The notes under the pieces: model-generated
Databases searched by the model: none
What the model was told of the DNA's origin: nothing
Seen by the model: the letters and a program-made list of their open reading frames with translations, nothing else
Program-made: the position numbers and the translations under genes
Shown here: one piece after another, positions 6,661-13,755 of the stretch
How positions within the stretch are numbered: the first letter of the stretch is position 1
Layout of the letters: every line of letters starts with the position of its first letter
Source: Alistipes sp.
GTDB lineage: Bacteria > Bacteroidota > Bacteroidia > Bacteroidales > Rikenellaceae
Assembly (NCBI GenBank): GCA_017647025.1
Contig: JAGCLL010000015.1
Coordinates: 1-32,119 of the forward strand
Direction of reading: 5' to 3'
Length of the DNA stretch: 32,119 bases

Positions 6661-6870
6661 ACTTTGATAAAAATAACCAATCATTATTGCACACGAGCAA
6701 TACTCTCTTTTATAGGATGCCGACAAGTTGACTCAATAGTATTTATTTTTTCGAAAAATCTTCCATCTCACCCTATCAAGTAGTCGAAAGACAACATATC
6801 TATTAATCCAACATCAAATGCCATTTTTACCTAACTTTTAACTTTAAATTTTTAATTTTTAATTTGTTTT

Positions 6871-6891
6871 GTTATATTTGCAAAATATAAC
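6871..6891. promoter_or_regulatory. Palindromic promoter of the histidine kinase
   Basis: A perfect inverted repeat, GTTATATTT / AAATATAAC separated by GCA, overlies the -7 element TATATTTGC (6873-6881). The start codon follows at 6923. The palindrome could be a regulator-binding site or simply allow a weak opposite promoter. Short AATTTTT repeats fill 6845-6862. Confidence 0.6.
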
Positions 6892-6922
6892 GAAAGTGTA
6901 TAACCTTAAAACAAAACGAAAT

Positions 6923-7969
6923 ATGTTGAGAATTAAGACAAAAGAGGCTGGTTCGTGGCTGATTGGAGCCGTAGCGGGCGTGTGTGCAATGGTTGTATCA
7001 TTGACTACCCTCGACCTTAAATCGTTGTGGTGGGTGGTCTTGGTGGCTACCATCGGAACATTTGTTGGCGTGTCGCTTTTTGCGCTTTGGATAATGACCA
7101 AGTATGTCGCTTACAAATTACGCCCAATCTATTCGACTGTATTTTCGCGCGATGTTCACACCGCTGATGTACTCGATGAGTTGAAGGATAAGCGCGTGGA
7201 GAACATCTCGGAGGAACTTTCATCGTGGGCAGAGGATAACGACAAAGAGATTGCCCGACTCAAAGATGTGGAAAAGTTCCGCAAGCAGTATCTCGGAAAT
7301 GTAGCGCACGAGTTAAAAACCCCAATTTTTAACATTCAGGGCTACATCTCGACCTTGCTCGATGGCGGTATCGATGACGAGATTATCAACCGCAAGTACT
7401 TGGAGCGTGCCGAGAAGAGCGTAAATCGTATGCTCAACATCATTCGCGACCTCGACACTATCTCCTCGCTCGAAAACGATATGGAGATGATGAAGCCGGA
7501 GTCATTCGACATCGTAGCACTCGCCAAGGAGATTGCCGAGCAGTGCGAGATGGAGGCGGCGAAGAAGAGTATCTCTATTACCGTGAAGTTTGCAAACAAC
7601 TTACCTTCTCGTTTCTGGGTTTCGGCTGATAAGTTCTACATCGGTCAGGTGCTCGAAAACCTCATCATCAACGCCATCCGCTATGGCAAGGAGGGTGGTA
7701 TGGTAAAACTCGACTTCCGTGATATGCTCGATAAAATTTTGATTGAGGTGGAGGATAACGGTATTGGCATCGCAAAGGGCGACACCCCACGAGTATTCGA
7801 GCGTTTCTACCGCACCGATACTGGTCGCTCACGAGAGCAGGGTGGTACAGGACTCGGCTTGGCTATCGTTAAGCACATAATCGAAGGCCACGGTGAGCGA
7901 GTATCTGTTCGCAGCGAGTTGGGCGTAGGCTCGACATTTACATTTACTTTGAAAAAGGTTGAGTTATAA
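6923..7969 (+). CDS. Sensor histidine kinase
   Basis: A 348 aa membrane-bound histidine kinase. Two transmembrane segments lie near residues 11-29 and 36-58 with almost no periplasmic loop, so it probably senses membrane or cytoplasmic signals. After a linker comes the H-box NVAHELKTPIF (phosphorylated His129), the N-box (ENLIINAIRYG), G1 DNGIGIAKGDTPRVFERFYR, and G2 GGTGLGLAIV, all intact and PhoR/ResE-like. I chose the ATG at 6923 over an upstream TTG because it follows the promoter with a leader of about 35 bases. No response regulator gene is adjacent, so its partner is elsewhere. lgt starts only 6 bases after it, suggesting co-transcription. Confidence 0.92.
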   Translation: MLRIKTKEAGSWLIGAVAGVCAMVVSLTTLDLKSLWWVVLVATIGTFVGVSLFALWIMTKYVAYKLRPIYSTVFSRDVHTADVLDELKDKRVENISEELSSWAEDNDKEIARLKDVEKFRKQYLGNVAHELKTPIFNIQGYISTLLDGGIDDEIINRKYLERAEKSVNRMLNIIRDLDTISSLENDMEMMKPESFDIVALAKEIAEQCEMEAAKKSISITVKFANNLPSRFWVSADKFYIGQVLENLIINAIRYGKEGGMVKLDFRDMLDKILIEVEDNGIGIAKGDTPRVFERFYRTDTGRSREQGGTGLGLAIVKHIIEGHGERVSVRSELGVGSTFTFTLKKVEL

Positions 7970-7975
7970 TAGATT

Positions 7976-8854
7976 ATGAACTTATTGGCTGTCGTTTGGG
8001 ATTTTAACCCCACTTTGGTAAATCTTTTCGGCTTTGAAATTCGTTGGTACTCTCTGACTTGGGTAGCAGCACTCTTGTTCGGCGGTTGGCTCTTTTCGTA
8101 CTTCTGCAAGCGTGAGGGCAAGCCCGAAAGCGTTTCGGATACAGCATTTATGTATATCGCCCTCGGAACAATCATCGGCGCACGACTCGGACACTGCTTG
8201 TTCTACGAGCCAATGGAGTATCTGCGTGAGCCTTGGCGAATTATTACGGGTATTCGTGATGGCGGTCTTGCAAGCCACGGCGCAGCAATAGGTATCGTGC
8301 TCGGCATTTGGCTCTCGTCACGCAAGAGCAAAGTTTCAGTGTGGTGGACAGCCGACCGCTTAGGCATTATTGCTCCGTTGAGCGGTGCGATGATTCGATT
8401 TGGCAACCTCTTCAACTCGGAGATTATAGGCAACGAGACAACTGTACCGTGGGGATTTAAGTTTATGCGTCTATACCCAAATTGGCCAGAGGATATGGTG
8501 CCTATGCGCCACCCAACACAACTCTACGAGGCGTTATGCTACATCGCTTGCTTTGCAATTTTGTTCGCATTGTACCGCTACACAAAGGTAGCCAAGCGAG
8601 AGGGCTTCATCTTTGGTGGTGCAATGGTAGGCATCTTCCTACCTCGATTTCTGATTGAGTTTGTAAAAATTAATCAGGTAGCATTCGAGCAGGGTATGAC
8701 ATTCAATATGGGACAGTGGCTCTCCGTACCATTTATATTGGCAGGTGTAGCCATTATGCTCTGGGCGTGGTATCGCTACAAGGGTGAGCATATCGCAGTA
8801 GCCGAGCCGACAACTCCAAAGCAGCCAAAGAACAAACGACACTACAAGAAGTAA
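7976..8854 (+). CDS. lgt: Prolipoprotein diacylglyceryl transferase
   Basis: A 292 aa polytopic inner-membrane enzyme that moves diacylglycerol from phosphatidylglycerol to the lipobox cysteine of prolipoproteins, the first step of lipoprotein maturation. Characteristic motifs are GARLGHCLFYEP (68-79), GGLASHGAA with the conserved His (near 101), GAMIRFGNLFNSEIIG with the conserved Arg (near 141), and MRHPTQLYEA (177-186). About seven transmembrane segments are seen, and a short Lys-rich tail (KQPKNKRHYKK) ends the protein. The stop overlaps the start of the next gene (TAATGA), so the two are translationally linked. The lipoproteins at 13756 and 15304 are expected substrates. Confidence 0.96.
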   Translation: MNLLAVVWDFNPTLVNLFGFEIRWYSLTWVAALLFGGWLFSYFCKREGKPESVSDTAFMYIALGTIIGARLGHCLFYEPMEYLREPWRIITGIRDGGLASHGAAIGIVLGIWLSSRKSKVSVWWTADRLGIIAPLSGAMIRFGNLFNSEIIGNETTVPWGFKFMRLYPNWPEDMVPMRHPTQLYEALCYIACFAILFALYRYTKVAKREGFIFGGAMVGIFLPRFLIEFVKINQVAFEQGMTFNMGQWLSVPFILAGVAIMLWAWYRYKGEHIAVAEPTTPKQPKNKRHYKK

Positions 8855-9726
8855 TGAAACAACAGATTGATAATCTCATAGCCAACACGCTCCTCGACGA
8901 GGGCGAGGTTTATCTACCAGAGGTAGGTACGCTGATTTTGGTGCGTCATAGTGCAAAGTTGCTCTCCAAGAGAGAGTTACAACGCCCTTATCGAGAACTA
9001 CGACTCACAAAGGAGCAACGAGGCAAGAGCATCACTGCTCATATTTCGCATATTACTGGCGTGTCGGCAGAGCGCTCTGCGGATATATACGCCGAGTGGT
9101 TAGAGCAGTCGCTTCGCAACGATATTTTGACAATCAATGGTGTGTGTTGCATTGAAAAGGGCAATATCACCTCTCATCAAACTTTTGAAGATATGGCAAA
9201 TCCTAACGGTCGTGGTACAGTAAAGGTCAATCCACGCACAAACTACCTTATATATATAATAGCAGGTCTATGTATGGGCTTTGCTCTCGGTGTTGCGGGA
9301 TATGTTCTCTACACAAACGGCTCTTTCGAGCAACTATTTGCAAAGCAAAGCACAACGCCCGCAGTGGAGGTTGTCGAGAGTGTAGCAGTGGAGGCGACTC
9401 AACCAACCGAGGAGGTTATCGCAGCAGTAGAAGAGCCTGCTATCGACGAGGTTGCTGCACCTGCCAAACCTTCTATTCTGCCGATGCAGAAGGGTATGAG
9501 TTACGCAGTGTGGGGAGTTTATAACGAACTTAAAAATGCCGAAGATGCCCTGAATTGGCTCTCTACACGCATACCGAAGATTGTGGGCGTAGCCATCTAC
9601 GACTACAATGGTCGCTATATGGTAGCACTCTGTGAGGTTGCTTCTCGCTCGGAGTGTGGTCGCAAGGTCTCGGCTTGGAAAAAAGAACACAAGAGTTGTC
9701 AAAGCGTTTGGGTATATACCAGATAG
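8854..9726 (+). CDS. HU-CCDC81 / SPOR membrane protein
   Basis: A 290 aa protein. The N-terminal region (residues 1-110) resembles the HU-like CCDC81 module found in Bacteroidetes (LLDEGEVYLPEVGTLILVRHSAKL, then ITGVSAERSADIYAEWL). A single transmembrane helix follows at 131-153, then an acidic Pro/Val/Glu-rich linker (165-210) and a C-terminal SPOR-like domain (about 213-290, SYAVWGVYNELKNAEDAL onwards). SPOR domains bind denuded peptidoglycan glycan strands, and the HU-CCDC81 part has been proposed to tether such complexes. A cell-envelope or division-site role is an inference. The ATG overlaps the lgt stop, and a GtrA gene follows 2 bases after its end. Confidence 0.78.
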   Translation: MKQQIDNLIANTLLDEGEVYLPEVGTLILVRHSAKLLSKRELQRPYRELRLTKEQRGKSITAHISHITGVSAERSADIYAEWLEQSLRNDILTINGVCCIEKGNITSHQTFEDMANPNGRGTVKVNPRTNYLIYIIAGLCMGFALGVAGYVLYTNGSFEQLFAKQSTTPAVEVVESVAVEATQPTEEVIAAVEEPAIDEVAAPAKPSILPMQKGMSYAVWGVYNELKNAEDALNWLSTRIPKIVGVAIYDYNGRYMVALCEVASRSECGRKVSAWKKEHKSCQSVWVYTR

Positions 9727-9728
9727 TA

Positions 9729-10208
9729 GTGAGTAGTTTAGTTACATTCATAACCAAAGCGATAGACTTGTTCTACATAAAACCTCTGCGCAGAGTATTC
9801 TCGCAGCAGGTTTTTCGCTATTTGGCGTGTGGAGCAATCACGGCTCTGCTCGATGCTGTATGGTACTACATCACCTATCACTACATCGTTTGCGAGGAGT
9901 TTATCGAGGTTGGCACATTGGTCGTATCGCCCCATATTGCAGCCTTATGCGTAGTCTTCCCAATTACATTTTTTACCGGATTTTGGCTCAATCGCAATGT
10001 CGCATTTAGAGTTACGGAACTCTCTTCGCTCCCACAACTCGCCAAGTACGCCTTGACTGTCGTAGGCTCGATACTCTTAAACTACGCTTGCATGAAGTTC
10101 TTTGTGGAGGTTTGTGGCGTATGGGCAACACCATCAAAGATTCTCACCACCGCCGTCTGCGCCATATACAGTTTCCTTGTCGGAAGATATTTCACATTTC
10201 GCAGATAA
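9729..10208 (+). CDS. GtrA family membrane protein
   Basis: A 159 aa protein with four hydrophobic segments (beginning FRYLACGAITALLDAVWYY and ending AICAIYSFLVGRYFTFRR), the usual size and ending of GtrA/DPMS-type proteins. These help move lipid-linked sugars or take part in cell-surface polysaccharide modification. I chose the GTG at 9729, 2 bases after the previous stop; the upstream in-frame ATG at 9654 lies inside the preceding gene and would prepend non-family residues. The tight spacing makes it the last gene of the kinase-lgt-SPOR-GtrA run. No glycosyltransferase partner is adjacent. Confidence 0.85.
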   Translation: MSSLVTFITKAIDLFYIKPLRRVFSQQVFRYLACGAITALLDAVWYYITYHYIVCEEFIEVGTLVVSPHIAALCVVFPITFFTGFWLNRNVAFRVTELSSLPQLAKYALTVVGSILLNYACMKFFVEVCGVWATPSKILTTAVCAIYSFLVGRYFTFRR

Positions 10209-10240
10209 ACACAACTTTTTGTTACTTTTTTCGATAAAAT

Positions 10241-10272
10241 TTTGCATTATTACGAAAAAGAGTTACCTTTGC
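10241..10272 (+). promoter_or_regulatory. Promoter of tRNA-Ser
   Basis: TTTG (10241-10244), 19 bases, then TACCTTTGC (10264-10272): an exact match to the Bacteroidetes sigma consensus. The start site should be near 10279, about 20 bases before the tRNA. It is the clearest promoter in the window and would also drive the downstream structured element. Confidence 0.85.
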
Positions 10273-10298
10273 ACAACTTTTAAGGGTTACAGCACTAC

Positions 10299-10385
10299 GG
10301 AGAGTTGGGTGAGTGGCTGAAACCAGCAGTTTGCTAAACTGCCGATATCGTAAGGTATCCACTGGTTCGAATCCAGTACTCTCCG
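10299..10385 (+). tRNA. tRNA-Ser (GCT)
   Basis: The acceptor strand GGAGAGT (10299-10305) pairs with ACTCTCC (10378-10384), with discriminator G10385. The anticodon stem GCAGT/ACTGC encloses loop TTGCTAA (10331-10337) with anticodon GCT at 10333-10335. The 87-base length reflects the long class II variable arm (10343-10360). CCA is not encoded. Its 3' end plus five bases (10370-10390) is duplicated at 10592-10612. Confidence 0.97.
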
Positions 10386-10390
10386 CAAAA
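10370..10390 (+). repeat. 21 bp direct repeat, left copy (tRNA-Ser 3' end)
   Basis: It begins at the same T-loop position (AATCC...) and ends with CAAAA at the same distance past the discriminator as the repeat at tRNA-Val. It is identical to 10592-10612. The inner bases are those of tRNA-Ser, not tRNA-Val. Confidence 0.95.
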
Positions 10391-10591
10391 CAAGAAACGA
10401 AGCAAGAAGATGTCGAAAGACATCTTCTTTGTTTATGCATATCATAGAACAAACTTGTTTGTGAGATGAAATGCATAAACAGAGATACAGTTGCGAAGCA
10501 ACTTCTTGCGTAGTGAATTGGTTGCAAGGGCCCCCGCGGCGAGCGGAATGGAAAGGCGTTAAACGAAGCAGATATTATCTGCGTAGTAGCC
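10391..10591 (+). ncRNA. tRNA-linked structured element, copy 2 (tRNA-Ser)
   Basis: This 201 bp segment is homologous to 301-500 along its whole length. Helices are: P1 GCAAGAAG 10402-10409 with CTTCTTGC 10502-10509; P2 GATGTC 10409-10414 with GACATC 10419-10424 around GAAA; P3 GTTTATGCAT 10431-10440 with 10471-10480 and an identical ACAAA-CTTG-TTTGT apex (10449-10462); P4 AGTTGC 10489-10494 with GCAACT 10498-10503; P5 CCGC 10534-10537 with GCGG 10543-10546 around a conserved GGCGA loop; P6 AATG 10547-10550 with CGTT 10557-10560 around GAAAGG. A further GCAGA/TCTGC hairpin lies at 10568-10582. P2 can extend to 11 bp (10404-10414 with 10419-10429), which would consume the 5' strand of P1, so the two pairings compete. 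No coding potential is seen. Confidence 0.8.
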
Positions 10592-10612
10592 AATCCAGTA
10601 CTCTCCGCAAAA
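10592..10612 (+). repeat. 21 bp direct repeat, right copy (duplicate tRNA-Ser 3' end)
   Basis: Perfect copy of 10370-10390, 222 bases downstream, directly before the terminator. The base before it is C, as in the tRNA-Val copy, and both are preceded by GTAGC. Confidence 0.95.
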
Positions 10613-10615
10613 TTT

Positions 10616-10640
10616 GAAGACAACTTCGGTTGTCTTCTTT
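10616..10640 (+). terminator. Rho-independent terminator of the tRNA-Ser unit
   Basis: Stem GAAGACAAC (10616-10624), TTCG tetraloop, stem GTTGTCTTC (10629-10637), then a T tract. Its sequence is unrelated to the tRNA-Val terminator, so it belongs to the locus and not to the element. Confidence 0.92.
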
Positions 10641-10679
10641 TTTTTGTGCCATCACATACAAATTTTCACTATTTTTTCG

Positions 10680-10693
10680 TATATTTGTACAAA
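10680..10693 (+). promoter_or_regulatory. Promoter -7 element of the NfeD/SPFH pair
   Basis: TATATTTG (10680-10687) matches TAnnTTTG and is overlapped by the perfect palindrome ATTTGTACAAAT (10682-10693). The start codon follows at 10720. No good -33 box is seen. Confidence 0.5.
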
Positions 10694-10719
10694 TGTATAA
10701 TATATAAATATATTTTGTT

Positions 10720-11154
10720 ATGGAAGTTTGGCATATCTGGGTAATTGCGGCCCTTATCTTCTTTGTGATTGAGATGTTCACATCCGATTTCTCAATCATC
10801 TGTCTTTCGTTTGGTTGCTTCGGTGCGGCTATTGGTGCTGCGTGCGATGTAGAGTTGAAGATTCAACTCCTCATCTTTTCTATCGCAACACTCCTGGCTT
10901 TCGCACTTATCCGCCCTGCGCTCAAAAAGTTACTCTCTCGCAACAAAAAGGAGGTGCCAACCAACGCCGACGCACTCATTGGCCGCCACGCAATTGTTTC
11001 GGAGGCTATAAACCCTGCAACACAGCAAGGTAGGGTAGCCATTGATGGCGACGACTGGAAAGCGGTATCGGAGGACAACACTCCTATCGAGAAGGGTTCG
11101 CAGGTCGAGGTTGTATCTCGCAACAGCATTGTATTAACTGTTAAAAAATTATAA
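10720..11154 (+). CDS. NfeD-like membrane protein
   Basis: A 144 aa protein with about three N-terminal hydrophobic segments (residues 5-66) and a C-terminal beta-rich OB-fold-like domain (about 78-144: DALIGRHAIVSEAINPATQQGRVAIDGDDWKAVSED...GSQVEVV), the arrangement of short NfeD (NfeD1b) proteins. NfeD proteins are almost always encoded beside an SPFH protein and are thought to work with it in membrane microdomains. Here the SPFH gene begins 4 bases downstream, which supports the call. Confidence 0.9.
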   Translation: MEVWHIWVIAALIFFVIEMFTSDFSIICLSFGCFGAAIGAACDVELKIQLLIFSIATLLAFALIRPALKKLLSRNKKEVPTNADALIGRHAIVSEAINPATQQGRVAIDGDDWKAVSEDNTPIEKGSQVEVVSRNSIVLTVKKL

Positions 11155-11158
11155 AGTT

Positions 11159-12142
11159 ATGGGAACTATTATTATCTTCGCTATTATTGCGGCTATCGCA
11201 ATAATCTATGTACTTATGGGCGTACAGATTGTTCAGCAGTCAGAAACTCGTGTTATTGAGCGACTTGGAAAGTATGACCGTACTCTTCCTTCGGGCATCA
11301 ACCTCATTCTCCCTATTATTGACCGACCTCGTGAGATTTATACTCGCATCGAGCGTAGCACAATCGATGGAGAGAAGATTGCAATCTCTCGTACTACGGG
11401 CAAAATCGACCTCCGTGAGCAGGTCTACGACTTCCCAAAGCAAAGCGTTATTACAAAGGATAATGTAACAACCACTATCAACGCCTTGCTCTACTTCCAG
11501 ATTGTGGATCCGATGAAGGCCGTTTACGAGATTGACAATCTTCCAAACGCTATCGAAAAACTTACGCAAACAACCCTTCGTAATGTGATTGGAGAGTTGG
11601 AACTTGACGAAACTCTCACCTCTCGTGATACCATCAACTCGAAGTTGCGTGCAGTGCTTGATGATGCTACAAACAAGTGGGGTGTAAAGGTAAATCGTGT
11701 TGAGTTACAGGATATTACACCACCAGAGTCTGTACGCCGAGCAATGGAGCAGCAGATGCAAGCCGAGCGTGAGCGTCGTGCCAAGGTTTTGGAGGCTCGT
11801 GGACACAAAGAGGCTATGATTCTTCAATCCGAAGGCGAGAAGGAGTCGCAAATCAATCAGGCCGAGGCCGAGAAACAGACTCAAATTCTCAAAGCACAAG
11901 GTGAGGCAGATGCAAAAATTTTGCAGGCTTCTGCCGAGGCTGCCGCTATCGAGAAGGTTGCTGCCGCTATCGAGAAGTCAAAGACCGACCCTGCAACCTA
12001 TATGCTTTTGACCAAGTATATTGAGTCGTTGAAAGAGATTGCCGCAGGCGACAAGACAAAGACCGTATACCTCCCATTCGAGGCAAGCAATTTGATGGGC
12101 GCTCTCGGCTCATTGACCTCACTCATAGATAAGAATAAATAG
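11159..12142 (+). CDS. SPFH / band 7 domain protein (QmcA/stomatin-like)
   Basis: A 327 aa membrane-anchored protein. One N-terminal transmembrane helix (3-22) is followed by the SPFH/prohibitin-homology domain (VQQSETRVIERLGKYDRTLPSGINLILPIIDRP onwards, to about residue 190). A long Ala/Glu/Gln-rich coiled coil follows (about 190-275), then a short C-terminal domain. Such proteins oligomerise into rings or cages that organise membrane microdomains and influence membrane protein turnover. The length fits the QmcA/stomatin group, and no HflC-like second copy is present. It is coupled to NfeD (4-base gap) and ends at a strong terminator. Confidence 0.92.
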   Translation: MGTIIIFAIIAAIAIIYVLMGVQIVQQSETRVIERLGKYDRTLPSGINLILPIIDRPREIYTRIERSTIDGEKIAISRTTGKIDLREQVYDFPKQSVITKDNVTTTINALLYFQIVDPMKAVYEIDNLPNAIEKLTQTTLRNVIGELELDETLTSRDTINSKLRAVLDDATNKWGVKVNRVELQDITPPESVRRAMEQQMQAERERRAKVLEARGHKEAMILQSEGEKESQINQAEAEKQTQILKAQGEADAKILQASAEAAAIEKVAAAIEKSKTDPATYMLLTKYIESLKEIAAGDKTKTVYLPFEASNLMGALGSLTSLIDKNK

Positions 12143-12168
12143 GATATTCTGCCTATAAAAACACAAAC

Positions 12169-12203
12169 GAGGGAGTTGCAAACTTATCATTTGCAACTCC
12201 CTC
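12169..12203. terminator. Bidirectional terminator
   Basis: Perfect 14 bp stem (GAGGGAGTTGCAAA / TTTGCAACTCCCTC) with loop CTTATCA. It lies between the convergent SPFH gene and porin gene; TGTTTTA follows on plus. Confidence 0.88.
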
Positions 12204-12228
12204 TGTTTTAAGTTTATATACCACCTCA

Positions 12229-13584
12229 CTAAAAGCTATATTTAGCCAATATATTGATACGATTGGCGTGCGCTTTCAAACCGTCCATATTCTTGCGGTG
12301 AGCATAGAGATACTCTGCACCAAGCACAAATCGAGGAGTCAAATTCCAGAATACATTACCAAAGATATATTGTCCCTGCTTGTACATATCTTCGGCATAG
12401 ACACCATTCTTCTTGCGTACATTTACAGCCGAATAACCGCCCGAAACGAAGAGATTTTGTAGGATATTCACCTGGGCAGCAACCTGCCAGCCAAACATTG
12501 GGGTTGCCTGAACACGGGTGGCATCATCTGGACGAGGAATGAAGTCGAGTCCAGAGCCCATCAAGTCGTTGATATATCGGGTGATACCCTCACCATAAAT
12601 TCCATTCATAAACAACTCCAAATACTTGGTTATGTGGATATTACCACTGAATTGCACACCCCAGCCAAAGAGGTCATCCTCGGTATTACGAGCCTTGTTG
12701 TAGAGATACATATCACGGAACACTGCCGATGCTCGAATATGGCTATCACGATTTTCGCCCCACGAATACTGCAAGTAGATTGGGAAATCTGGTACTCGCT
12801 GCGGAATAGCCGACAAGGTTTCACCATATGTACCCGACACGCTTGGCATCTCGGCTGCCACACCCGCTTTGAGGTGGTTATCGAGGAATGAGCGCTCGTA
12901 TCTAATCATCGTTGCAAAGCGGAAATTATAGGCATTCGGACCTTGGAAATCGATAGTTGTAGGCGATGCGGTCAAGTCGCAGAATGTTGTTACATCACGA
13001 CCTATGGTCAAACCAAGCATCTGCACATATCCAGAGCGAATACGAGGAGTGTAACTGCCTGTCAATCCGCCACGGAAGTCAAAATCCATATAGATATGCA
13101 CCTGACCAAGTTTCTGCGTATTGGCAATACCTCGAATAAATAGTCGTGAGGTGGTTGCATCCATACGAATCTCCTGCTTGTCGGCAGGTGTAAGTGCCAT
13201 CGGCACATCGTAAGGTACAACATCGATATTATTCACAATTCTATCAAACGAGTAGGCTGCACGCAAAGCGATATCGCCACCAATAGCAAACGAGAATGTA
13301 TTGCGCTTGTCGGCGAAGATTGCCGAAGGTATAGCGACCTGCTGGAAACCATCACGGGTAGCCTTTTTGTGGTCATCGATAGCCGATTTCACAGCCGCAT
13401 TCTTCATAATCATATCCTGCTGGGCGTTCTGCGACGGACAGGATATAGTCTCTTTTTCGCTCACCGAAATGATGTAGACAGTAGGCTCTGCTCCGCCGTG
13501 ATCATATCGTTGCAAGCGGTGTTGTTGTGCCGAAACAGTTGCAGAAACTGCTGTGGCAGCAAAGAATAGGAAAAATCTTTTCAT
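12229..13584 (-). CDS. DcaP-like outer membrane porin
   Basis: A 451 aa secreted protein with a signal peptide (MKRFFLFFAATAVSATVSAQ) and a C-terminus ending NILAKYSF, where the terminal Phe is the usual BAM recognition residue of outer membrane barrels. DKQEIRMDATTSRLFIRG in the middle, followed by GYVQMLGLTIGRDVTTFCDLTASPTTIDFQGPNAYNFRF, matches the DcaP-type trimeric porin family. The mature part alternates in the amphipathic manner of beta-strands. A region before the barrel (about residues 45-85) is probably a periplasmic helical extension, also known from DcaP. It should let small anionic solutes cross the outer membrane; the substrate is unknown. It is transcribed divergently from the FISUMP lipoprotein. 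Confidence 0.8.
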   Translation of the reverse strand: MKRFFLFFAATAVSATVSAQQHRLQRYDHGGAEPTVYIISVSEKETISCPSQNAQQDMIMKNAAVKSAIDDHKKATRDGFQQVAIPSAIFADKRNTFSFAIGGDIALRAAYSFDRIVNNIDVVPYDVPMALTPADKQEIRMDATTSRLFIRGIANTQKLGQVHIYMDFDFRGGLTGSYTPRIRSGYVQMLGLTIGRDVTTFCDLTASPTTIDFQGPNAYNFRFATMIRYERSFLDNHLKAGVAAEMPSVSGTYGETLSAIPQRVPDFPIYLQYSWGENRDSHIRASAVFRDMYLYNKARNTEDDLFGWGVQFSGNIHITKYLELFMNGIYGEGITRYINDLMGSGLDFIPRPDDATRVQATPMFGWQVAAQVNILQNLFVSGGYSAVNVRKKNGVYAEDMYKQGQYIFGNVFWNLTPRFVLGAEYLYAHRKNMDGLKAHANRINILAKYSF

Positions 13585-13701
13585 AGCATTTTTGGTTTAT
13601 AAGTTACACTCTCCTCGGTTGCAAACCTTGTGCCACCTCGCCATTTTGCTCTATTTTTTCTGAATGAATGGTAATAATTGCCCGAAAGTGGGCGTTATAG
13701 C

Positions 13702-13732
13702 TTTGTATTTGACAACTTTTTTGTATATTTGC
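13702..13732 (+). promoter_or_regulatory. Promoter of the FISUMP lipoprotein
   Basis: TTTG (13702-13705), 18 bases, TATATTTGC (13724-13732): a near-consensus Bacteroidetes promoter. The expected start site near 13739 leaves a leader of about 17 bases before the ATG at 13756. Confidence 0.8.
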
Positions 13733-13755
13733 CGATTATAACGACACTCGAAGGT

